Shown here piece after piece: positions 1 to 7,343 of a stretch of DNA of 64,000 bases. The DNA is from Apostichopus japonicus (lineage: Eukaryota > Echinodermata > Holothuroidea > Aspidochirotida > Stichopodidae): NCBI RefSeq assembly GCF_037975245.1, contig NC_092572.1, forward strand, positions 16,126,269-16,190,268. The letters run 5' to 3'. A program made the translations under genes and the position numbers. The first letter of the stretch is position 1. The number at the start of each line of letters is the position of its first letter. The notes below the pieces were generated by a model. That model searched no databases. It worked only from the letters and a program-made list of their open reading frames with translations, and was not told where the DNA came from.

Positions 1-1364
1 GATAAAACTTAATTACTTAGCACTGGGTGCAGCCATGTTAATCCCAGCAATTTCGACTTCCCTGTGAGGAAAGATTTCATTACAGTATTAGGTGTTGCTA
101 TTGGTAACGATAAAAAATCAATCGAAAAAGAAAATTGGGAGAAAAAAGTTACCTCCTGCCGTAAATTACTAAATACCTGGAAAGGTAGAAAATTATCTTT
201 TAAGGGTAAATCTCTCATTATAAATTCGCTCATCGTAACTCGCTTAGTATATTTGACCACTGTTTTACCAGTCCCTGATTGGGTTATCACCACATTACGT
301 CAGAGTGTAGTCGATTTTATCTGGAGAGGTAAAAAACCTTCTATTAAGTATCTTAACTTGCTTTTAACAATCGACAGAGGGGGATTCAGTTTGAGCGACA
401 TTGAATTAAACAAGAGATGCTCTTAGAATTAAATTTTGTAGTAAGATATTAAGCAATAACATTAATATTAAATTACAAAAATTAATGTTGTATTTTTTGA
501 ATATGTATGAAGATATGAGCCTTGGGCGTGGTATCTTTCAAATTACTCCTAACCGCAAGTCTGTTCATAAGCTAAGCCCGTATTACACATGTGAACTCAT
601 GTTAGCATGGGATCGGCTAATTCAAGACCGTTTCTGGCTACCAGAGACCAGAGAAGACATCCTCAATCAACCTATCTTTAGTAATACCCTGATTGTTGAC
701 AATGATAGTCAAACACTTTTTAATCGTCACTTCATTAAAGGTGGTATCGTTTCTGTAAGTGTTCTGATGTATGAGATTATACCCACTTCTCTGCCAGCCA
801 AGGCCGTGGAGTAACATATATCGTTCTCCAAAGTGTTTCTTTGACGCCGATATCGACTTCGAAGTATTACATAATATTCTTTACACTAACGACAAATTGT
901 ACAAGTTTGGATTAACCGATTCTCCTTACTGCACCTTTTGCAAAACCACGCACGAAAGTACTATTCATCTTTTTATTGAGTGTTCTGAAGTCGAAAATTT
1001 ATGGCACTTTTTGGTTAATAAGTTGAATACTTTACATCCGGTAGTTAATTTTGTTGAATGGAAGGGGTTGTCCCTTCTGGGTCTTGGCCGTAAAAACAAC
1101 TGTATTGTAGGAATTTTGTGTGACTTCTTCAATATATATAAGTGAACAATTTGGAATTGCAGAATATCTCGCCTCAATACTAACTATCTTTGTAATATTG
1201 AAAAAGTTTTTCACAAAGTACTCAAGAAGAAAATTCGGTTACTTTTTGATGTGTACTATCACAAAAACAATACCTCACGGTTTTTTAATATATTTACACA
1301 CAACGACATTGTGCTCTCTAAGAAAGAATCGAACAACTATACTTACCATCTGGATAGAGGTTAA
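1..1364 (+). pseudogene. LINE ORF2 C-terminal remnant (broken)
   Basis: The fragment encodes the part of ORF2p that follows the reverse transcriptase core (thumb/connection region and C-terminal domain) and is spread over three frames. Frame 1 runs from 13 to about 420, with LGVAIG, LNTWKGRKLSFKGKSLIINS and DFIWRGKKP. Frame 2 runs from about 419 to about 800 (MYEDMSLGRG, LSPYYTCELMLAWDRL). Frame 3 runs from about 800 to 1364 (VLHNILYTNDKLYKFGL, then the CCHC knuckle, then a Lys-rich tail such as KVLKKKIRLLFDVYYH). Breaks: TAA at 10-12, where related elements usually have Glu in a KTE motif; frameshifts near 413-423 and 790-812; TGA at 1143-1145, after which homologous-looking sequence continues in the same frame (TIWNCRIS) to a plausible natural stop, TAA 1362-1364. 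The protein would normally act in target-primed reverse transcription; this copy cannot encode it. Confidence 0.85.
930..983 (+). other. CCHC zinc-knuckle motif of LINE ORF2
   Basis: Translated in the frame of 930, the 18 residues read C-T-F-C, eight residues, H, four residues, C, which is a C-x2-C-x8-H-x4-C arrangement followed by a Trp (ENLW). All four metal-ligand positions are intact. C-terminal CCHC knuckles of this kind are standard in L1/Tx1 and related LINE ORF2 proteins and are thought to help bind RNA or DNA during target-primed reverse transcription. Confidence 0.8.
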
Positions 1365-1597
1365 TTTGTATACAGTACGTGTTGACGTAATCAGGGTCTG
1401 GTCTTTTGACTTTGCTTTAGATATTGTTATCTCTTGTATATAATTTCTTATGTCTGTGGTGTTTGATATTTTAGTTTTCTCTTAACCTATAAACATGAGT
1501 AAATGTTAAGGTAATTATTATTTAATGTTCTAGTTAAAACAAATCATACTTAAGTTTTAATTCTGTAAAAAATACCCTTGTAAATAATATTGTCAAT

Positions 1598-1622
1598 GGG
1601 TGAGCCAGTGGGCTCATCTCCC
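1598..1622 (+). other. 3'-terminal hairpin of the LINE
   Basis: TGAGCC (1601-1606) pairs with GGCTCA (1611-1616) around the loop AGTG. GGG (1598-1600) can extend the stem by pairing with CCC (1620-1622) if TCT (1617-1619) bulges out. Several LINE clades have a 3'-terminal stem-loop that their own reverse transcriptase recognises. The position directly before AATAAA and the A tail fits that role; function here is inferred. Confidence 0.55.
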
Positions 1623-1628
1623 AATAAA
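1623..1628 (+). promoter_or_regulatory. Polyadenylation signal of the LINE
   Basis: A canonical AATAAA hexamer lies 4 bases before the A8 tract that ends the element. The close spacing suggests it is part of the fixed 3' end of this LINE family. Confidence 0.6.
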
Positions 1629-1640
1629 AGAGAAAAAAAA

Positions 1641-1797
1641 TGGCGTGGCTCACTGTACGAGCTGATGATCGAGACTCTCTTTTGCATCCGTGGTTCGAAC
1701 CCCGGGTGATGACGTCTTTTGCCGATCTTTTACAGCAAGTGCCTACACGGGGAGCTGTAAGTATTAGTTAATCCACCTAAGATCTCAGTCCATACAG
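1641..1797 (+). repeat. First, truncated satellite monomer (157 bp)
   Basis: This monomer abuts the LINE A tail. It starts TGGCGTGGCTCACTG, whereas the standard unit starts TGGCGCGATGGCTCGG. About 8 bp (3 plus 5) are missing within the A-box/hairpin region, and the rest matches the 165-bp form. The loss destroys the A-box-like motif and the hairpin. The changes sit exactly at the retrotransposon junction, so they may be part of the insertion scar. Confidence 0.8.
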
Positions 1798-1820
1798 TGG
1801 CGCGATGGCTCGGCGCACTG
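1795..1820 (+). other. Dyad hairpin over the A box (representative)
   Basis: CAGT (1795-1798) pairs with ACTG (1817-1820), and GCGC (1800-1803) pairs with GCGC (1813-1816). This gives an 8-bp stem with a one-base bulge (G1799) and a 9-base loop. The inner four pairs coincide with a tRNA D-arm. It recurs in nearly all monomers; G-type monomers (TGGCGGGATGG) lose the innermost pair and keep seven. Confidence 0.6.
1798..1808 (+). promoter_or_regulatory. A-box-like Pol III internal promoter element (representative)
   Basis: TGGCGCGATGG matches the tRNA A-box consensus TRGYNNARNNG with one mismatch (G for A at position 7). The same motif, or TGGCGGGATGG, recurs at the start of almost every monomer; it is disrupted in the first monomer (1641) and in a copy near 52456 where TGG became TCA. 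On its own the motif is weak evidence; the fixed downstream B box makes it convincing as a tRNA-derived module. Confidence 0.6.
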
Positions 1821-1856
1821 TACGAGCTGATGATTGAGACTCTCTTTTGCATCCGT

Positions 1857-1867
1857 GGTTCGAACCC
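1857..1867 (+). promoter_or_regulatory. B-box Pol III internal promoter element (representative)
   Basis: GGTTCGAACCC matches the B-box consensus GGTTCGANTCC with one mismatch (C for T at the ninth base). Its start is 59 bp after the A-box start. In class II tRNAs (Leu/Ser, long variable arm) this spacing is in the low fifties, so it is slightly long. The flanks can form part of a T-arm: 3 of 5 pairs in edge monomers (CGTGG...CCCGG) and 4 of 5 in interior monomers (CCTGG...CCCGG). Some blocks carry variants directly after TTCGAA (ACCC, CTCC or GCCC). Confidence 0.65.
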
Positions 1868-1881
1868 CGGGTGATGACGTC

Positions 1882-1896
1882 TTTTGCCGATCTTTT
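1882..1896 (+). terminator. Candidate Pol III terminators (two T4 tracts, representative)
   Basis: TTTT occurs at 1882-1885 and 1893-1896, about 14 and 25 bp after the B box. Runs of four or more T on the non-template strand are the standard Pol III stop signal. Units of 154 bp keep only one of the two tracts. Another T4 lies between the A and B boxes (1845-1848) and could cause early termination, so efficient full-length transcription is doubtful. Confidence 0.4.
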
Positions 1897-2057
1897 ACAG
1901 CAAGTGCCTACACGGGGAGCTGTAAGTATTAGTTAATCCACCTAATATCTCAGTCCATACAGTGGCGCGATGGCTCGGCGCACTGTACGAGCTGATGATC
2001 GAGACTCTCTTTTGCATCCGTGGTTCGAACCCCCGGCGATGACGTCTTTTGCCGATC

Positions 2058-2094
2058 TTTTACAGCAAGTGCCTACACGGGGAGCTGTAAGTAT
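2058..2094 (+). other. Splice-site-like pair flanking 21 nt (representative)
   Basis: TTTTACAG ends at 2065 after a pyrimidine-rich stretch, and TGATGAC upstream could serve as a branch site. Twenty-one nucleotides later, GTAAGTAT (2087-2094) matches all eight intronic positions complementary to U1 snRNA. The pair recurs in nearly every monomer. There is no evidence that it is used; it may be chance amplified by homogenisation. Confidence 0.35.
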
Positions 2095-3656
2095 TAGTTA
2101 ATCCACCTAATATCTCAGTCCATACAGTGGCGCGATGGCTCGGCGCACTGTACGAGCTGATGATCGAGACTCTCTTTTGCATCCGTGGTTCGAACCCCGG
2201 GTGATGACGTCTTTTACAGCAAGTGCCTACACGGGGAGCTGTAAGTATTAGTTAATCCACCTAATATCTCAGTCCATACAGTGGCGCGATGGCTCGGCGC
2301 ACTGTACGAGCTGATGATCGAGACTCTCTTTTGCATCCGTGGTTCGAACCCCCGGCGATGACGTCTTTTGCCGATCTTTTACAGCAAATGCCTACACGGG
2401 GAGCTGTAAGTATTAGTTAATCCACCTAATATCTCAGTCCATACAGTGGCGCGATGGCTCGGCGCACTGTACGAGCTGATGATCGAGACTCTCTTTTGCA
2501 TCCGTGGTTCGAACCCCCGGCGATGACGTCTTTTGCCGATCTTTTACAGCAAGTGCCTACACGGGGAGCTGTAAGTATTAGTTAATCCACCTAATATCTC
2601 AGTCCATACAGTGGCGCGATGGCTCGGCGCACTGTACGAGCTGATGATCGAGACTCTCTTTTGCATCCGTGGTTCGAACCCCGGGTGATGACGTCTTTTA
2701 CAGCAAGTGCCTACACGGGGAGCTGTAAGTATTAGTTAATCCACCTAATATCTCAGTCCATACAGTGGCGCGATGGCTCGGCGCACTGTACGAGCTGATG
2801 ATCGAGACTCTCTTTTGCATCCGTGGTTCGAACCCCCGGCGATGACGTCTTTTGCCGATCTTTTACAGCAAGTGCCTACACGGGGAGCTGTAAGTATTAG
2901 TTAATCCACCTAATATCTCAGTCCATACAGTGGCGCGATGGCTCGGCGCACTGTACGAGCTGATGATCGAGACTCTCTTTTGCATCCGTGGTTCGAACCC
3001 CGGGTGATGACGTCTTTTACAGCAAGTGCCTACACGGGGAGCTGTAAGTATTAGTTAATCCACCTAATATCTCAGTCCATACAGTGGCGCGATGGCTCGG
3101 CGCACTGTACGAGCTGATGATCGAGACTCTCTTTTGCATCCGTGGTTCGAACCCCGGGTGATGACGTCTTTTGCCGATCTTTCACAGCAAGTGCCTACAC
3201 GGGGAGCTGTAAGTATTAGTTAATCCACCTAATATCTCAGTCCATACAGTGGCGCGATGGCTCGGCGTACTGTACGAGCTGATGATCGAGACTCTCTTTT
3301 GCATCCGTGGTTCGAACCCCGGGTGATGACGTCTTTTGCCGATCGAGTGCCTACACGGGGAGCTGTAAGTATTAGTTAATCCACCTAATATCTCAGTCCA
3401 TACAGTGGCGCGATGGCTCGGCGCACTGTACGAGCTGATGATCGAGACTCTCTTTTGCATCCGTGATTCGAACCCCGGGTGATGACGTCTTTTACAGCAA
3501 GTGCCTACACGGGGAGCTGTAAGTATTAGTTAATTCACCTAATATCTCAGTCCATACAGTGGCGCGATGGCTCGGCGCACTGTACGAGCTGATGATCGAG
3601 ACTCTCTTTTGCATCCGTGGTTCGAACCCCGGGTGATGACGTCTTTTACAGCAAGT

Positions 3657-6495
3657 GCCTACACGGGGAGCTGTAAGTATTAGTTAATCCACCTAATATC
3701 TCAGTCCATACAGTGGCGCGATGGCTCGGCGCACTGTACGAGCTGATGATCGAGACTCTCTTTTGCATCCGTGGTTCGAACCCCGGGTGATGACGTCTTT
3801 TACAGCAAGTGCCTACACGGGGAGCTGTAAGTATTAGTTAATCCACCTAATATCTCAGTCCATACAGTGGCGCGATGGCTCGGCGCACTGTACGAGCTGA
3901 TGATCGAGACTCTCTTTTGCATCCGTGGTTCGAACCCCGGGTGATGACGTCTTTTGCCGATCTTTTACAGCAAATGCCTACACGGGGAGCTGTAAGTATT
4001 AGTTAATCCACCTAATATCTCAGTCCATACAGTGGCGCGATGGCTCGGCGCACTGTACGAGCTGATGATCGAGACTCTCTTTTGCATCCGTGGTTCGAAC
4101 CCCGGGTGATGACGTCTTTTGCCGATCTTTTACAGCAAATGCCTACACGGGGAGCTGAAAGTATTAGTTAATCCACCTAATATCTCAGTCCATACAGTGG
4201 CGCGATGGCTCGGCTCACTGTACGAGCTGATGATCGAGACTCTCTTTTGCATCCGTGGTTCGAACCTCGGGTGATGACGTCTTTTGCCGATCGAGTGCCT
4301 ACACGGGGAGCTGTAAGTATTAGTTAATCCACCTAATATCTCAGTCCATACAGTGGCGCGATGGCTCGGCGCACTGTACGAGCTGATGATCGAGACTCTC
4401 TTTTGCATCCGTGGTTCGAACCCCGGGTGATGACGTCTTTTACAGCAAGTGCCTACACGGGGAGCTGTAAGTATTAGTTAATCCAGCTAATATCTCAGTC
4501 CATAGAGTGGCGCGATGGCTCGGCGCACTGTACGAGCTGATGATCGAGACTCTCTTTTGCATCAGTGGTTCGAACCCCGGGTGATGACGTCTTTTGCCGA
4601 TCTTTTACAGCAAGTGCCTACACGGGGAGCTGAAAGTATTAGTTAATCCACCTAATATCTCAGTCCATACAGTGGCGCGATGGCTCGGCGCACTGTACGA
4701 GCTGATGATCGAGACTCTCTTTTGCATCCGTGGTTCGAACCCCGGGTGATGACGTCTTTTGACGATCTTTTACAGCAAGTGCCTACACGGGGAGCTGTAA
4801 GTATTAGTTAATCCACCTAATATCTCAGTCCATACAGTGGCGCGATGGCTCGGCGCACTGTACGAGCTGATGATCGAGACTCTCTTTTGCATCCGTGGTT
4901 CGAAGCCCGGGTGATGACGTCTTTTACAGCAAGTGCCTACACGGGGAGCTGTAAGTATTAGTTAATCCACCTAATATCTCAGTCCATACAGTGGCGCGAT
5001 GGCTCGGCGCACTGTACGAGCTGATGATCGAGACTCTCTTTTGCATCCGTGGTTCGAAGCCCGGGTGATGACGTCTTTTACAGCAAGTGCCTACACGGGG
5101 AGCTGTAAGTATTAGTTAATCCACCTAATATCTCAGTCCATACAGTGGCGCGAGGGCTCGGCGCACTGTACGAGCTGATGATCGAGACTCTCTTTTGCAT
5201 CCGTGGTTCGAAGCCCGGGTGATGACGTCTTTTACAGCAAGTGCCTACACGGGGAGCTGTAAGTATTAGTTAATCCACCTAATATCTCAGTCCATACAGT
5301 GGCGCGATGGCTCGGCGCACTGTACGAGCTGATGATCGAGACTCTCTTTTGCATCCGTGGTTCGAACCCCGGGTGATGACGTCTTTTACAGCAAGTGCCT
5401 ACACGGGGAGCTGTAAGTATTAGTTAATCCACCTAATATCTCAGTCCATACAGTGGCGCGATGGCTCGGCGCACTGTACGAGCTGATGATCGAGACTCTC
5501 TTTTGCATCCGTGGTTCGAACCCCCGGCGATGACGTCTTTTGCCGATCTTTTACAGCAAGTGCCTACACGGGGAGCTGTAAGTATTAGTTAATCCACCTA
5601 ATATCTCAGTCCATACAGTGGCGCGATGGCTCGGCGCACTGTACGAGCTGATGATCGAGACTCTCTTTTCCATCCGTGGTTCGAACCCCCGGCGATGACG
5701 TCTTTTGCCGATCTTTTACAGCAAGTGCCTACACGGGGAGCTGTAAGTATTAGTTAATCCACCTAATATCTCAGTCCATACAGTGGCGCGATGGCTCGGC
5801 GCACTGTACGAGCTGATGATCGAGACTCTCTTTTGCATCCGTGGTTCGAAGCCCGGGTGATGACGTCTTTTACAGCAAGTGCCTACACGGGGAGCTGTAA
5901 GTATTAGTTAATCCACCTAATATCTCAGTCCATACAGTGGCGCGATGGCTCGGCGCACTGTACGAGCTGATGATCGAGACTCTCTTTTGCATCCGTGGTT
6001 CGAACCCCGGGTGATGACGTCTTTTACAGCAAGTGCCTACACGGGGAGCTGTAAGTATTAGTTAATCCACCTAATATCCCAGTCCATACAGTGGCGCGAT
6101 GGCTCGGCGCACTGTACGAGCTGATGATCGAGACTCTCTTTTGCATCCGTGGTTCGAACCCCGGGTGATGACGTCTTTTACAGCAAGTGCCTACACGGGG
6201 AGCTGTAAGTATTAGTTAATCCACCTAATATCTCAGTCCATACAGTGGCGCGATGGCTCGGCGCACTGTACGAGCTGATGATCGAGACTCTCTTTTGCAT
6301 CCGTGGTTCGAACCCCGGGTGATGACGTCTTTTACAGCAAGTGCCTACACGGGGAGCTGTAAGTATTAGTTAATCCACCTAATATCTCAGTCCATACAGT
6401 GGCGCGATGGCTCGGCGCACTGTACGAGCTGATGATCGAGACTCTCTTTTGCATCCGTGGTTCGAACCCCGGGTGATGACGTCTTTTACAGCAAG
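3657..6495 (+). repeat. Block A1 of the 6864-bp macro-repeat
   Basis: This segment of about 2.84 kb, made of mixed 165- and 154-bp units, recurs at 10521-13359. Private variants are shared at a constant offset of 6864 bp: CAAATG at 3971, CATAGAGTGG at 4501, GCATCAGTGG near 4560, CGAGGGCTCG at 5151, and TATCCCAG near 6075. The boundaries are the first mismatches that change the monomer subtype. Confidence 0.9.
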
Positions 6496-7343
6496 TGCCT
6501 ACACGGGGAGCTGTAAGTATTAGTTAATCCACCTAATATCTCAGTCCATACAGTGGCGCGATGGCTCGGCGCACTGTGCGAGCTGATGATCGAGACTCTC
6601 TTTTGCATCCGTGGTTCGAAGCCCGGGTGATGACGTCTTTTACAGCAAGTGCCTACACGGGGAGCTGCAAGTATTAGTTAATCCACCTAATATCTCAGTC
6701 CATACAGTGGCGCGATGGCTCGGCGCACTGTGCGAGCTGATGATCGAGACTCTCTTTTGCATCCGTGGTTCGAACCCCGGGTGATGACGTCTTTTACAGC
6801 AAGTGCCTACACGGGGAGCTGCAAGTATTAGTTAATCCACCTAATATCTCAGTCCATACAGTGGCGCGATGGCTCGGCGCACTGTGCGAGCTGATGATCG
6901 AGACTCTCTTTTGCATCCGTGGTTCGAACCCCGGTGATGACGTCTTTTGCCGATCTTTTACAGCAAGTGCCTACACGGGGAGCTGTAAGTATTAGTTAAT
7001 CCACCTAATATCTCAGTCCATACAGTGGCGCGATGGCTCGGCGCACTGTGCGAGCTGATGATCGAGACTCTCTTTTGCATCCGTGGTTCGAACCCCGGGT
7101 GATGACGTCTTTTACAGCAAGTGCCTACACGGGGAGCTGCAAGTATTAGTTAATCCACCTAATATCTCAGTCAATACAGTGGCGCGATGGCTCGGCGCAC
7201 TGTACGAGCTGATGATCGAGACTCTCTTTTGCATCCGTGGTTCGAACCCCGGTGATGACGTCTTTTGCCGATCTTTTACAGCAAGTGCCTACACGGGGAG
7301 CTGCAAGTATTAGTTAATCCACCTAATACCTCAGTCCATACAG
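6496..7343 (+). repeat. Variant block with a 318-bp dimer
   Basis: Units here carry ACTGTGCGAG instead of ACTGTACGAG and CTGCAAGT instead of CTGTAAGT. Two units have a one-base deletion after the B box (CCCCGGTGATG near 6928 and 7246). They lie 318 bp apart, the sum of a 164-bp and a 154-bp unit, so the local repeat is a dimer. No counterpart is seen in the second macro-repeat copy. Confidence 0.75.

Larger units (their letters stand above)
1..1640 (+). mobile_element. LINE (non-LTR retrotransposon), 3' part, L1/Tx1-like
   Basis: This is the 3' portion of an APE-type LINE, cut by the left edge of the window. Seen in the sequence: a broken ORF2 C-terminus (1-1364), a 3' UTR of about 276 bp, a terminal hairpin (1598-1622), AATAAA at 1623-1628 and an A8 tract at 1633-1640. 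The satellite begins immediately after the A tract. The endonuclease and the catalytic reverse transcriptase core must lie upstream of position 1 and are not seen. Group assignment rests on the ORF2 C-terminal pattern: a KTxLL..G-like segment, W..R.LSF.GK, a GG.SL.DIE segment, then a CCHC knuckle. This pattern is typical of L1/Tx1-type elements; the exact family is uncertain. The element is inactive. Confidence 0.88.
1365..1640 (+). other. LINE 3' UTR with A tail
   Basis: This AT-rich non-coding stretch lies between the last LINE stop codon and the satellite. I see no open frame of interest. It ends with a hairpin, AATAAA (1623-1628), the short spacer AGAG, and A8 (1633-1640), which is the expected 3' end of an element inserted by target-primed reverse transcription. 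Confidence 0.75.
1798..1962 (+). repeat. Reference 165-bp monomer, edge type
   Basis: This is a convenient full-length edge unit. In order it holds the A-box-like motif (1798-1808), a 4-bp D-arm-like stem (1800-1803 with 1813-1816), an internal T4 (1845-1848), the B box (1857-1867), CCCGGG, two T4 tracts (1882-1885 and 1893-1896), an acceptor-like TTTTACAG, a donor-like GTAAGTAT and an AT-rich spacer TTAGTTAATCCACCTAATAT. Edge units read CCTACACGGGG and CCGTGGTTCG; interior units read CCTAGACGGGG and CCCTGGTTCG. Confidence 0.9.
1641..3656 (+). repeat. Array edge next to the LINE: mixed 165/154-bp units
   Basis: Monomer starts at 1798, 1963, 2128 and 2282 give lengths 165, 165 and 154, and the two lengths continue to alternate irregularly. 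Two sequence states follow the B box: CCCCGGGTGATG and CCCCCGGCGATG. One 156-bp unit (3250-3405) has GATCGAGTGCC in place of the acceptor-like stretch. Confidence 0.85.

Noticed and set aside
9-293. Minus-strand open frame opposite the LINE, and small minus-strand frames around 965-1214
   Set aside because: They are antisense to the recognisable LINE ORF2 sequence and show no protein features of their own.
1855-1875. CENP-B box around TTCGAACCCCGGG
   Set aside because: The CENP-B core needs TTCG, four bases, A, two bases, then CGGG. Here CGGG follows TTCG after five bases and the central A is absent.
1791-1885. Functional tRNA gene in each monomer
   Set aside because: There is no convincing acceptor stem or anticodon arm, the T-arm is imperfect, and a T4 tract interrupts the body. 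A tRNA-derived relic fits better than a working tRNA.
3182-4408. Minus-strand open frames of 92 codons at 3182-3460 and 4130-4408, repeated at 10994-11272
   Set aside because: They lie wholly in satellite and arise where a 156-bp unit shifts the frame past a stop. The third copy is simply the 6864-bp duplicate of the second. They have no recognisable domain and no start context.
6765-7313. Plus-strand open frames of 76 codons at 6765-6995 and 7083-7313
   Set aside because: These are a by-product of the one-base deletion in the 318-bp dimer. The peptide merely translates the repeat.
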